Below are positions 8,236 through 16,578 of a DNA stretch of 49,090 nt, one piece after another. Where the stretch lies: positions 23,467-72,556 of the forward strand of contig DATD01000032.1 of assembly GCA_002504525.1 (NCBI GenBank), in the 5' to 3' direction. Position 1 is the first letter of the stretch; each line of letters opens with the position of its first letter. The notes under the pieces are model-generated. The model did not search any database. It was not told the DNA's origin and saw only the letters and a list, made by a program, of their open reading frames with translations. This stretch comes from Methanomassiliicoccus sp. UBA345. GTDB taxonomy: Archaea; Thermoplasmatota; Thermoplasmata; Methanomassiliicoccales; Methanomassiliicoccaceae. The translations under genes were made by a program, and so were the position numbers.

Positions 8236-8826
8236 GTGAACGAGCAGGGAATAGGCGATCGGATCCATAGGGTGCTCAGGGCTCCAGACACCGGACCGAC
8301 CCTGAGGCGGTTCTTCGTCAACACGATTTTCGACAGCACCTTCGTCATTCTGGGCATACTGATCGCATCGGCCTTCGGCAACGATCCGGACCTTAGGGTC
8401 ATAGTGGCGACGATCATTACCAGCAGCGTCGCCCTCGGCATCTCGACCGGCGTGAGCGTCTACGAGGCCGAGACCATGGAGCAGAACCTTAGGATGAGGG
8501 AGATGGAGAGAGCCATGCTCCGCTCGCTGGAGGACACCAGCATCAGCCGGACGTCTCAGCTCACGATCATGCTGATCTCGTCGGTCAACTTCATCGCCCC
8601 CCTGATCGCGGGCGCCATCACTCTGACGCCCTTCCTGATCCTGGGCGAGGGGAACGTCAGGGCCGCGGCCATCATCAGCGTGGGCCTCGCCATACTCATA
8701 CTGTTCGTGGTGGGCGCGGCGATGGGCCGCTCCGGGGGCCGGAACCCGTGGAAGCAAGGCGCCCGCATGGCCATAGCCGGCTTCGGCGCCTTCGTCATCT
8801 GCTACTGGATCGAATCCCTGCTGTGA
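8236..8826 (+). CDS. VIT1/CCC1-like membrane protein
   Basis: A protein of about 196 aa with four to five hydrophobic segments (about residues 30-55, 60-80, 115-140, 145-165 and 172-193). The stretch STGVSVYEAETMEQNLRMREMERAML resembles the VIT/CCC1 iron-manganese transporter region and the archaeal DUF125/TIGR00267-type proteins. The start is most likely one of two consecutive GTG codons (8233 or 8236) after GAGAGG. The longer in-frame TTG start at 8149 would read through the promoter region. The stop abuts the stop of hypE with no gap. Metal transport is inferred from family only. Confidence 0.65.
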   Translation: MNEQGIGDRIHRVLRAPDTGPTLRRFFVNTIFDSTFVILGILIASAFGNDPDLRVIVATIITSSVALGISTGVSVYEAETMEQNLRMREMERAMLRSLEDTSISRTSQLTIMLISSVNFIAPLIAGAITLTPFLILGEGNVRAAAIISVGLAILILFVVGAAMGRSGGRNPWKQGARMAIAGFGAFVICYWIESLL

Positions 8827-9873
8827 TCAGCAGATGCGCGGCACCGGATCGCCGATCGGCGCCTCCAGTATGCGGTGGCCGCCCACCTCGGTGCGCAGCA
8901 CCACCCTCTCGTACTTGCTTGTCGCCTTCCCAACGATGGCGGCGTTCTTTCCCAGGGGGCTGCGGCGCAGCACCTTGAGCACTTCCTCGGCCATCTCGGG
9001 GACGACGCCGATGATCATCTTCCCTTCGTTCCCGATGCTCAGCGGATCGAGCCCGAGCAGCTCGCAGGCGTTCCTCACCGGCTCGGCGATAGGGACGGCC
9101 TTCTCCTCGATCTCGATGCCGATGCCTGACTTGGACGACCACTCGTTGATGGCGTTGGCAAAGCCGCCGCGGGTGGGGTCCTTCATGCTCACCGCCCCTC
9201 CGACGCGAAGGACGTCCTCGGACAGGCGGTTAAGCGGTGCTATGTCGCTCTTGACCTCGGTCTCGAAACCGTAGCCTTCACGGAACGACAGCAGGGCGAT
9301 GCCATGGTCGCCCAGCGTGCCCGTGACGATGATGGCGTCCCCCTCCCGGACGTTGTCGTCGGTGAGCCATTTGGAAGTCACCGGGCGGTACTCCTTCGCC
9401 ACGTCAAGATCGTGGTCCAGGAAGCGGCTGCGCTTGCCCACCGCGGAGGTGGTGATGATCATCTTGTCCAGCGCCCCCGACTCCATGACCTTGGTGTCTC
9501 CGGTGACCACCGGCACGCCGGCCAGCTCCGAGTACTGGCCGACCGACTTCATGGCCCGCTCCAGGACGTCGACCTCGAGGCCCTCCTCGATGATGATCGA
9601 CTGCCCCAGCGCCAGCGGCTGGGCGCCCATGACCGAGATGTCGTTGACGGTGCCGCACACCGCCAGGGAGCCGATGTCGCCTCCCGGGAAGAACAGCGGC
9701 TTGACGGTATGGCCGTCGGTGGTGAACACGATGTCGTCGACCACGGCGGAATCGTCGAAGGAGCGCAAAGGGACCTCGACATTGAACTGAGGCAGGAACG
9801 GAATGATGTGGAGGGAGAGCAGCTCGTGCATGAGCTCGCCCCCCGCCCCGTGACCCATGGTGACGCGCTTCAT
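8827..9873 (-). CDS. hypE: hydrogenase maturation factor HypE
   Basis: A 348-aa protein of PurM/AIR-synthase fold. HypE dehydrates the thiocarbamate on its own C-terminal Cys to thiocyanate, the source of CN ligands for the NiFe-hydrogenase active site. Seen are the N-terminal GHGAGGELMHELL, FDDSAVVDD, FPGGDIGSLAVCGTVNDISVMGAQP, KDPTRGGFANAINEW, and the diagnostic C-terminal tetrapeptide PRIC. A TATA box (GGTTTAAAC on the minus strand, near 9903) lies about 27 bp upstream of the ATG. No other hyp gene is nearby. Confidence 0.95.
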   Translation of the reverse strand: MKRVTMGHGAGGELMHELLSLHIIPFLPQFNVEVPLRSFDDSAVVDDIVFTTDGHTVKPLFFPGGDIGSLAVCGTVNDISVMGAQPLALGQSIIIEEGLEVDVLERAMKSVGQYSELAGVPVVTGDTKVMESGALDKMIITTSAVGKRSRFLDHDLDVAKEYRPVTSKWLTDDNVREGDAIIVTGTLGDHGIALLSFREGYGFETEVKSDIAPLNRLSEDVLRVGGAVSMKDPTRGGFANAINEWSSKSGIGIEIEEKAVPIAEPVRNACELLGLDPLSIGNEGKMIIGVVPEMAEEVLKVLRRSPLGKNAAIVGKATSKYERVVLRTEVGGHRILEAPIGDPVPRIC

Positions 9874-9946
9874 ATCCCCGGTGATTCTTCCAACCGAGTT
9901 TAAACCTTATTACAGACCCCTCGTGGCGGAGCATCGCATCCGCGGT

Positions 9947-10426
9947 TCACGTAGGCATGGCCATCTGCTCCTTGATAGGAGGCGACGTCCTTGTCACAGT
10001 GAAGACGAACGTTCCCTGGACCTTGCCGGCGGTGACATCCGTCTCATGCACCTCGAACATGTCGGCCCCCTTCCATTCGTAGCGGATTTTCTCCGTCATC
10101 GGCCGGCCGCCGCTGATGCCGCTCCATTCGACGAATAGGACATCATCGCTCCTCCATCCGCCGACGTGATCGTGCACCTGGCCATAGGAGCCGACGGTGA
10201 ACTGATGGACCTTCTCCTCCTCTTCCGAATGGCCGAACAGGTTGGCCTCCTCGTACCGCTCGCGGCCCTCCAGCTCGATGACGACGTTCAGCAGGACGCC
10301 GCCCCCCATCGCCTCCTCTCCCCGAACGCTCCCAACGCCCCGTATCCGTTCGCCGTCCGTCGTTCCTTCAACGGTAACGCGCCATTCTCCCAGCAAGCGT
10401 CTGAGCCTCTCCGCCGATCGTGTCAT
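9947..10426 (-). CDS. DUF1579-like beta-barrel protein (paralogue of 38507)
   Basis: A 159-aa protein without signal peptide or TM segment. It resembles small lipocalin-like or DUF1579-type proteins: RLLGEWRVTVEG at the N-terminus, then alternating beta strands ending in GTFVFTVTRTSPP. The gene at 38507 has the same plan (RLTGEWRASMKF, EEYNMVAYDPEEDTVSQFAVTSMG versus EEANLFGHSEEEEKVHQFTVGSYG). The ATG at 10426 follows GGTGGATGC; upstream in-frame sequence is antisense of tRNA-Arg and is not coding. Function unknown. Confidence 0.65.
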   Translation of the reverse strand: MTRSAERLRRLLGEWRVTVEGTTDGERIRGVGSVRGEEAMGGGVLLNVVIELEGRERYEEANLFGHSEEEEKVHQFTVGSYGQVHDHVGGWRSDDVLFVEWSGISGGRPMTEKIRYEWKGADMFEVHETDVTAGKVQGTFVFTVTRTSPPIKEQMAMPT

Positions 10427-10545
10427 GCATCCACCGCAGGAAAGTTCTGAGGCGGAGGCTAATAAACATGGGCATCGGCCGCCGGGCTCGATAGCCTTAA
10501 ATGTGGAACATGCTCTCGCATGAAGGTGGCTGTAGAGGCCGCCAC

Positions 10546-10620
10546 GGGCTCGTAGGGTAGCATGGATCATCCTTTCGGCCTTCGAAGCCGAGGACGGGGG
10601 TTCAAATCCCCCCGGGCCCG
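10546..10620 (+). tRNA. tRNA-Arg (anticodon UCG)
   Basis: A 75-nt cloverleaf. The acceptor stem is GGGCTCG/CGGGCCC. The anticodon stem TCGGC/GCCGA carries the loop CTTCGAA, giving anticodon TCG (Arg). The T arm is GGGGG-TTCAAAT-CCCCC and the discriminator is G. No intron and no encoded CCA. TTAAAT at about 10497-10502 may be its TATA box. Confidence 0.96.
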
Positions 10621-10669
10621 CTTTTCCCCAACACTTTGAAATATCTACGAGCAAGACATTCGGGAACCA

Positions 10670-11623
10670 ATGCTCGTCCCCCTCGCCCTGCTGCTGTTCA
10701 GCCTCGTGCTCATCTATCTGGGAGCGCGATGGCTGGTGGAGGGCGCGTCCGAACTGGCCGCACATTACGGCGTCAGCCCTCTGGTAATCGGCCTGACCAT
10801 CGTGGGCATCGGCACCTCCGCCCCGGAGCTTACGCTGGCCATCGTATCCGGCGCGGGGGGAGCGGGCTCCATCTCGGTCGGCAACGTGTTCGGCGCCAAC
10901 ATCGCCAACTCAACATACATCCTGGGAGCGTGCGCGATCGCCGCGCCCCTGCTGGTGAAGTTCGAGGAGATACGCAGAGAGGCAGTGTTCATGTTCGCGG
11001 CCCTGATCGTCACGGCCATCATGGCCGCCGACGGGATCATCTCCAGGATCGAGGGCGTGATACTGGTGCTCATCTTCGCCGCCCTCATGGCCCTCATGGT
11101 GCGCTCCCTGATGTGCTGCCGGCCGAGCAGGGAGGTGCGGCAGGAGTTCGAGGCCGCCCGGCCCGAGACCGAACCTCCGTTGAAGAGCGCCGCGTTCGTC
11201 ATCGTCGGCCTTATCGTTCTGGTGCTCGGCACCGAACTGGCGGTGGGCTCGGCGACCGACATAGCCACGATCTTCGGGGTCAGCGAGTTCATAATCGGCC
11301 TTACGGTCATCACGTTCGGCACGACTACGCCGGAGTTCGCCACCAGCCTTACGGCCTCCCTCCGGGGCAGCTCCGACCTGGCGCTGGGCAACATCATCGG
11401 CACCATATTCTTCAACACCACCGTGGTGCTGGGCGCCGGGGCGGCCATCGCCCCGCTCGTCATCTCCGAAGGGCAGATGCTCTTCGGCGCCATGCCCCAG
11501 CTGGCGTTCGGAACGCTTCTGCTGGCCGTAGCATACCGGAAGAGGTGCCTGAGGCGCCCGCTCGGCATAGCGTTCGTTCTCCTGTACGTCGCTTATCTTG
11601 CCGCCGTTCTCATCACGGCCTGA
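10670..11623 (+). CDS. CaCA-family sodium/calcium exchanger-type antiporter
   Basis: A 317-aa membrane protein with about ten TM segments. It has the two inverted alpha repeats of the Ca2+:cation antiporter superfamily: GLTIVGIGTSAPELTLAI with GNVFGANIANS (about residues 41-85), and GLTVITFGTTTPEFATSL with GNIIGTIFFNT (about 210-255). The acidic residues of GTSAPE and GTTTPE are the ion-binding ones. Closest in plan to YrbG/NCX_Mj. A hydrophilic loop lies at about 145-170. A TATA-like GAAATATC at 10637-10644 suggests a nearly leaderless mRNA. The CBS protein follows closely. Confidence 0.93.
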   Translation: MLVPLALLLFSLVLIYLGARWLVEGASELAAHYGVSPLVIGLTIVGIGTSAPELTLAIVSGAGGAGSISVGNVFGANIANSTYILGACAIAAPLLVKFEEIRREAVFMFAALIVTAIMAADGIISRIEGVILVLIFAALMALMVRSLMCCRPSREVRQEFEAARPETEPPLKSAAFVIVGLIVLVLGTELAVGSATDIATIFGVSEFIIGLTVITFGTTTPEFATSLTASLRGSSDLALGNIIGTIFFNTTVVLGAGAAIAPLVISEGQMLFGAMPQLAFGTLLLAVAYRKRCLRRPLGIAFVLLYVAYLAAVLITA

Positions 11624-11661
11624 CAGCAAACATAATGAACCGAGGCGAGCACTCCGGTGAC

Positions 11662-12150
11662 ATGCCTTACAAGGAGAAGAGATTCAGCGAGCTGCTGGTG
11701 AGCGACGTCGCCGCCAAGCTGGTGCAGTCGGCGTCACAGGTGAGGGCGAAAGCGCCCATAGGGGACGTGATCGACAGTATGCTCGCCAATCCCCTGTCCC
11801 GGAAGGTGTATGTGGTAGACGAACAGGGGCGCTACATAGGCACCGTGAACACCGAGACCATTCTCCGCCTCATCGGATATCGCGTCGGTGTCAGGAAGGA
11901 CGGCGGCATATCGTTCATGCGCTTCCTGAAGGATGCTCTGAAGGAGGAGGCGGGGCACATCATGGTCAAGGGCACGACCGTTACCGGCGACACCAAGCTG
12001 ACCACCGCCCTGGACATCATGGTGAATGAGCATCTCAATGACCTTCCGGTCGTCGATGCGGAGGGAAAGCTACTCGGGGAGCTCATCAGCCTGGAGCTAT
12101 TCGAGGAGGGCAGGCAGCTATTCGACGAGGGCCGGCCCGGAGCGGTCTGA
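11662..12150 (+). CDS. CBS-domain pair protein
   Basis: A protein of about 162 aa made of two CBS motifs. The first is at about residues 10-65 (PIGDVIDSMLANPLSRKVYVVDEQGRYIGTVNTETILRL) and the second at about 95-150 (HIMVKGTTVTGDTKLTTALDIMVNEHLNDLPVVDAEGKLLGELISLEL). Such pairs bind adenine nucleotides or SAM and regulate a partner. It begins within 40 bp of the antiporter stop and may gate that transporter, as CBS domains do for other channels (inference). An in-frame ATG at 11635 would add nine residues. Confidence 0.85.
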   Translation: MPYKEKRFSELLVSDVAAKLVQSASQVRAKAPIGDVIDSMLANPLSRKVYVVDEQGRYIGTVNTETILRLIGYRVGVRKDGGISFMRFLKDALKEEAGHIMVKGTTVTGDTKLTTALDIMVNEHLNDLPVVDAEGKLLGELISLELFEEGRQLFDEGRPGAV

Positions 12151-12170
12151 CCGCCCCTACGGCGGCTGGA

Positions 12171-12380
12171 TCAGGAGGATCGCTCTTCCGTCTCCGGCGC
12201 TTCCTGCGCTGGAGCTTCCGCTACCTGCTCCACTGCCTCTTTCTGCTCCTCTGTCATCATGCCTTTTTTCACTCCGTCCCCGAAGCCAGACACCAGGTCG
12301 AGAGCCATTCTCAGGACCTTTCCTACCGCCTCTCCGCCCCTCTCGGCGGCCTCGTTCATCCGTCCCTTCTCATCTTGCAT
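12171..12380 (-). CDS. small charged protein, related to 14438
   Basis: A 69-aa soluble protein with a central glycine-punctuated segment (GGEAVGKVLRMALDLVSGFGDGVKKGM) and an acidic Ala/Pro/Glu C-terminus. The central part parallels the 49-aa protein at 14438 (GEVVGKGLKKGWGVVKSVGKGIKDGV). A TATA-like TTAAAGA at about 12412-12418 on the minus strand favours the ATG at 12380 over 12392. It converges with the CBS gene, 20 bp apart. Function unknown. Confidence 0.55.
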   Translation of the reverse strand: MQDEKGRMNEAAERGGEAVGKVLRMALDLVSGFGDGVKKGMMTEEQKEAVEQVAEAPAQEAPETEERSS

Positions 12381-12427
12381 GCTATGTAACATGCCTCACA
12401 CGATATTTGGTCTTTAATGCCCAGATA

Positions 12428-13324
12428 TCATCGGTCGGACCGTTGCAGGCCTGCCTCCTGCAGAGGGATCGCGGCCTCTGGCTCCAGCCCGGTCAGCGCA
12501 ACGCTCCGGCGGTACAGCTCCCTCCGCGCGCCGGCATCGTACGCCTGGCGGTCCGCTCTCTCCTCTCGCTGCCGGTCGAAGAAGCGTCCGGTGACGCCTT
12601 CCAGGCGAGGCGAGGCCGCGAGGAACGTGAGCGAATCGGCCCCTTCCTGCACATCCCCTCGCGGCGGGGAGGCGGTCTCGCGCACCATCTTGGTGTCCAG
12701 CATGGTCCCGGGATGGACGGCGTTGACGGTCACGCCGCTTCCAGCGAGCCGCGAGGCCAGCTCCATGGTGAACATGATCAGGGCGAGCTTGCTCTGCCCA
12801 TACGCGCCCCATCGCTCGTAGCCGCGCTCCATCATGAGATCGTCGAGGTCCACCCTGCTCTGTCCCAGCGATGCCACGTTGACGATGCGGGACGGCGCCG
12901 AACTGCGCAGGTTGGGCAGTAGGAGGTGGGTCAGCAGGAACGGCGCCAGGTAGTTGACGGCCATTCGCAGCTCGTATCCGTCCCGGCTCTCCTCCCTCTC
13001 CGCGCCGGGAGGTCCCGTCCCGATGCCGGCGTTGTTGATCAGAACATCGATATCAACGTCCTGAAGCTCGGCGGCCATCCGGCGGACCTCGGACAGCGAG
13101 GAGAGGTCGGCGTTAATGTAGCGCGGCCGATCGGTGCCGGTGGAGCGGGCGATCTCCTCCGCCGCCGCGGCGCCCTTCGAGGCGTTCCGACCGTGCAAGA
13201 GCACCGTCGCGCCCATGGCGGCCAGGTCGTGCGCCGTCCGCTTTCCGATGCCGTCCGTGGAGCCGGTGACCAGGACCGTCCGTCCTTTCATCCCGTTCAC
13301 GTCGAAGACCTCTGCGCCCACCAT
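12428..13324 (-). CDS. short-chain dehydrogenase/reductase
   Basis: A 298-aa classical SDR. It has the Rossmann motif TGSTDGIG (about residues 20-27), NNAG (about 96-99), a catalytic Ser in VNVASLG, and YGQSK (Tyr and Lys of the YxxxK motif, about 176-180). The region after HPGTMLDT resembles the retinol-dehydrogenase/WWOX-like branch, which prefers NADP and lipophilic carbonyl or alcohol substrates. The start at 13324 has an AT-rich TATA-like element at about 13354-13370 upstream; an internal ATG at 13291 (MKGRTVLVTG) is an alternative. Substrate unknown. Confidence 0.85.
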   Translation of the reverse strand: MVGAEVFDVNGMKGRTVLVTGSTDGIGKRTAHDLAAMGATVLLHGRNASKGAAAAEEIARSTGTDRPRYINADLSSLSEVRRMAAELQDVDIDVLINNAGIGTGPPGAEREESRDGYELRMAVNYLAPFLLTHLLLPNLRSSAPSRIVNVASLGQSRVDLDDLMMERGYERWGAYGQSKLALIMFTMELASRLAGSGVTVNAVHPGTMLDTKMVRETASPPRGDVQEGADSLTFLAASPRLEGVTGRFFDRQREERADRQAYDAGARRELYRRSVALTGLEPEAAIPLQEAGLQRSDR

Positions 13325-13465
13325 AGTTCAAGCTGTCGGCAGGGGTCGGCAGGGAGAATCTATATCATATCTTGCGCATGGGAAGTCAGCGGCAGGGAGC
13401 CGCAGGTGACCATTATGGTTATCACGCCCACTTCCGACGATGTATTGACGGAGAGAGGCCATGGC

Positions 13466-14311
13466 ATGAGGGTGCTGGCGATCATGGGAAGCCCGCGCCG
13501 GAACGGCACCGGCACCAAGGTGGTTCGTCAGATCGAGGAGGAGCTGCGCAAGCAGGGCGATGTCGAAATGACATATCTGTACCTCGCCGATGTCGACCTT
13601 AAGATGTGTCGGGGCTGCTTCGAATGCATCAGCAAGGGGGAGGACCGCTGCCCGTTGAAGGACGACCGGGTCGGGATCGAGGGGATGATGGACCGCTCCG
13701 ACGGCATCATACTGGTGTCTCCAGGATACGTGCAGAACGTCAGCGGGCTGATGAAGAACTTCATGGACCGCTTCGCCTACACCAACCACCGCCCCCGCTT
13801 CTTCGGAAAGCAGATGATGCTGGTGGCCAACGGCGGGGCCGGCCTTGACAAGACGCTCGATGCGCTGCGCATTGCCATCTTCGGACCGCACATCGTCAGC
13901 GAGCTGGCGTACGCCAAGCTGCCCTGGCCGACCTCGCCCAAGGGAGACGTCAAGCAGGAGGTGAAGCTGCGCAAGGCGGCCGAGCAGTTCTACCGCGCCA
14001 TGGTGGAGAAGGACATGCGGCCGAGCTTTAGCGACTACATGCGGTTTCGCTTCTTCAAGAGCGTGGCCGGATCGATCGGGGAATGGATGCCTGCCGATCT
14101 CGCCTACTATTCGGCCCTGGACCAGTACTACTACGACTTCAGGATCGGTGCTGGGATGAAGCTCAAGGCTGCCGTGGTGATGCGTATCGGCTCCCTCTTC
14201 ATGGGGAGCATGGCGCCGTACGCCGGCGACAGCAAGGCCATGAGCGGCCCGGCCACCGATGCAGGGGATGGGGCCAACAACCAAGATGAGCCGTCCTTCA
14301 AGGGACCCTGA
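13466..14311 (+). CDS. iron-sulfur flavoprotein-like NAD(P)H-dependent FMN oxidoreductase
   Basis: A 281-aa protein with a flavodoxin fold: the FMN-phosphate loop GSPRRNGTGTK at residues 8-18 and SPGYVQNVSGLMKNFMDR at about 88-105. Between them lies the compact motif C-x2-C-x2-C-x7-C (MCRGCFECISKGEDRCP), which matches the 4Fe-4S motif of archaeal iron-sulfur flavoprotein Isf. Isf family members pass electrons from ferredoxin to small oxidants such as O2 and H2O2. The C-terminal about 100 residues extend beyond Isf length and are unrecognised. The ATG at 13466 follows GAGAGAGG at a good distance. Confidence 0.82.
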   Translation: MRVLAIMGSPRRNGTGTKVVRQIEEELRKQGDVEMTYLYLADVDLKMCRGCFECISKGEDRCPLKDDRVGIEGMMDRSDGIILVSPGYVQNVSGLMKNFMDRFAYTNHRPRFFGKQMMLVANGGAGLDKTLDALRIAIFGPHIVSELAYAKLPWPTSPKGDVKQEVKLRKAAEQFYRAMVEKDMRPSFSDYMRFRFFKSVAGSIGEWMPADLAYYSALDQYYYDFRIGAGMKLKAAVVMRIGSLFMGSMAPYAGDSKAMSGPATDAGDGANNQDEPSFKGP

Positions 14312-14437
14312 TCAAGTTCCAGTCCCGGGCTGGAACGCTATCAAGGTCATCAAGGACGGGAGCGGCGGGTCCATCCTGCCGTTGAAATGCTGGTTGAAAA
14401 AAGAGCATGGCGCCCGGCATGGTGCCGAGCTATGCAC

Positions 14438-14587
14438 CTACTTCTCTTCCTTGCTCTCGACGCCGTCCTTGATGCCCTTGCCCACGCTCTTGACGACGCC
14501 CCAGCCCTTCTTGAGCCCCTTTCCCACGACCTCGCCGGTCTTCTCTGCACCCTGCTCCAGCTTGCCCTTCTCTTTCTCGTCGGACAT
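14438..14587 (-). CDS. 49-aa highly charged glycine/lysine protein
   Basis: A 49-aa protein beginning MSDEKEKGKLEQGAEKTGEV and continuing as GKGLKKGWGVVKSVGKGIKDG, a likely amphipathic helix with regular Gly. TGTTTATTGG on the minus strand at 14611-14620 is centred about 27 bp before the ATG at 14587, strongly supporting this start and a leaderless mRNA. It resembles the 69-aa protein at 12171. Function unknown. Confidence 0.55.
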   Translation of the reverse strand: MSDEKEKGKLEQGAEKTGEVVGKGLKKGWGVVKSVGKGIKDGVESKEEK

Positions 14588-14655
14588 GCCCGGGGAATCG
14601 CTGTGGGGCCCAATAAACATTGCCTCCGGTCACGCTCGCAGGAACGAGGTCTCGA

Positions 14656-15774
14656 CTACCCGATGAGGTTCTCCGGGTTGAGAGGTTCCAGCTCCGGAAC
14701 GGCGAAACGCCCGTCCTTCCGGACCAGCACGTCATCGAAGTACATCTCCCCGCCTCCCCACTCCTTGCTCTGGATGAGCACCATGTCCCAGTGGACCTTG
14801 GAGCGGTTGCCATTGAAGGCGGTGTCGTACGAGGACCCGGGGGTGAAGTGGATGGAGCCCGCGATCTTCTCGTCGAACAGGCGGTCCAGCATCGGCCTGG
14901 TGACGTACGGGTTCACGCCGATGGCGAACTCGCCCACGTACCTGGCGCCGTCATCGGTGTCCAGGATCTCGTTGAGCGCCTTGGTGTCCGATGATGTGGC
15001 ATTGACGATCTTCCCGTCGCGGAACGTCAGCTCCACGTTGTCGAACACCTTGCCGTCGTAGATTGTCCTGGCATTGTATCGAAGGACGCCGTTCACGGAA
15101 TCTCGGACCGGGGCGGTGTACACCTCTCCGTCGGGCAGGTTGATCTCGCCGGCGCACTTGATGGCCGGGATGCCCATGATCGAGAACGAGAGGTCGGTCC
15201 CCGGCGACACCAGCCGCACGCGGTCGGTGCGCTCCATCATCGCCACCAGGCGGTCCATGGCCGCCGACATCCGGCTGTAGTCGAGGTTGCAGGTCTTGAA
15301 ATACAACTCCTCGAACCGCTCGGTGGACATCTCGGCCTGCTGGGCCATGGAGCGGGTCGGCCAGCGGAGCTTCACCCAGCGGGTCTTGGGCACCCTCCAT
15401 TCGCTGTGCACCGGCCCCCACCAGTGCTCGGTGTACAGGGCCATCTTGTCCGCCGGGACGTCGGAGGTCTCGGTGACATTGTCGAAGCCCTCGATGCAGA
15501 TGTAGGCCTGCGCGCTCTTGATCTTGTGCAGCTCGATCTCCCCGACCAGCCGCATGGTCGCTTCGTCAGCTTCCATGAACAACTTCCTCAGCACCCTCCA
15601 CGACTTCTGCGACACCAGCGGCACGCCGCCGGCCTCGTAGACCTTCTCCAGCAGCGCCTCCATCATCTCGTCGGGCGTGTCGAACGTCTCGATGTAGATG
15701 ACCTCTCCTTTCTGCAGCTTGGTGGAATGGTTGATGAGTATGTCAGCCAGTTGGGTCATTCTCGGATCGCGCAT
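14656..15774 (-). CDS. aminopeptidase, peptidase family M29 (AmpS/PepS type)
   Basis: A 372-aa cytosolic metallopeptidase that removes N-terminal residues from peptides, normal in length for the family. Metal-ligand regions are present: CAGEINLPDGEVYTAP (about residue 210), YVGEFAIGVNP (about 280), and the pair SIHFTPGSSYD/SKVHWDMVLI (about 315-340). The ATG at 15774 follows GGTGGAGGAGG; ATG 15759 is an alternative. It stands alone between the 49-aa gene and a divergent methyltransferase. Confidence 0.92.
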   Translation of the reverse strand: MRDPRMTQLADILINHSTKLQKGEVIYIETFDTPDEMMEALLEKVYEAGGVPLVSQKSWRVLRKLFMEADEATMRLVGEIELHKIKSAQAYICIEGFDNVTETSDVPADKMALYTEHWWGPVHSEWRVPKTRWVKLRWPTRSMAQQAEMSTERFEELYFKTCNLDYSRMSAAMDRLVAMMERTDRVRLVSPGTDLSFSIMGIPAIKCAGEINLPDGEVYTAPVRDSVNGVLRYNARTIYDGKVFDNVELTFRDGKIVNATSSDTKALNEILDTDDGARYVGEFAIGVNPYVTRPMLDRLFDEKIAGSIHFTPGSSYDTAFNGNRSKVHWDMVLIQSKEWGGGEMYFDDVLVRKDGRFAVPELEPLNPENLIG

Positions 15775-15852
15775 GCCTCCTCCACCGACCTACGGGCTAA
15801 TAAAAAGTCGTCAACCGAAACGGTGAACTGTACGGCTGCGATAGGGGAATGC

Positions 15853-16578
15853 ATGAACGTTCCCGGAGCGACCGGCGAGGGGCAGCTGGAGAGGCAATCG
15901 GCATGGCTGGCCGAGCACTGGTCGTGGCTGCTGGACACCCGGGTGCTGCCCTCCCTGCCGCAGAACCCGTCGGCGCTGGACGTGGGCAGCGGCCCCGGGA
16001 TCGTGGCCGCATCGCTGTCCTCCCGCATGGACATCACATGCATGGACATCGATCATGATGCCGTCGCCCGGTGCCGTTCCCGAGGGCTGAGGGCGGTGCA
16101 TGGCGACGCTCACCTTCTCCCCTTCGAGGACCGCTCCTTCGATGTGGCGTACTGCTCCTTCGTGCTGCTCTGGCTGCGCGACCCGGAGCGGGCGCTGCGG
16201 GAGATGCTGCGGACGTCCAGGCATGCGGTGCTGCTGCTGGCCGAGCCGGACCACGGCGGCCGCATCGACCATCCTGACGCGCTGCGCCCTCTGCGGCAGA
16301 TGATCGTCGACGGCCTCCGGGGCGAGGGCGCCGAACCCCTGATGGGGCGCAGGCTGCGGGCGCTGTGCTCCTCCTGCGGCGTCGACGCCGAGATCGGCAT
16401 CCATCCGGGCTCGTGGGACATGAGGCGCATGAGGAGCGAAGCGGAGGGCGAGTGGGACTGGATCGAGAGGACGGCCGTCGAGGGGGCATCGCACCTGAGG
16501 GATGAATGGGCCTCCGCCCTGGCCGCAGGTACGCTGTTCACGCACAGCCCGATATTCTACGCGCTGATCATGAAATAG
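15853..16578 (+). CDS. class I SAM-dependent methyltransferase (type 11)
   Basis: A 241-aa protein with SAM motif I ALDVGSGPGIVAA (about residues 42-54), motif II CMDIDHDAV, the DAHLLPFEDRSFDVAYCSFVLLWL stretch typical of Methyltransf_11/UbiE-like enzymes, and a ValLeuLeuAlaGluPro post-motif. Upstream in-frame sequence overlaps the M29 gene antisense, so the ATG at 15853 is chosen. Its 3' end overlaps that of the convergent radical SAM gene by 11 bp. Substrate unknown. Confidence 0.82.
   Translation: MNVPGATGEGQLERQSAWLAEHWSWLLDTRVLPSLPQNPSALDVGSGPGIVAASLSSRMDITCMDIDHDAVARCRSRGLRAVHGDAHLLPFEDRSFDVAYCSFVLLWLRDPERALREMLRTSRHAVLLLAEPDHGGRIDHPDALRPLRQMIVDGLRGEGAEPLMGRRLRALCSSCGVDAEIGIHPGSWDMRRMRSEAEGEWDWIERTAVEGASHLRDEWASALAAGTLFTHSPIFYALIMK

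Noticed and set aside
10427..10765. N-terminal extension of the DUF1579-like gene
   Set aside because: It reads through the antisense of tRNA-Arg (GPGGFEPPSSASK) and into the antiporter gene; the ATG at 10426 has a ribosome binding site.
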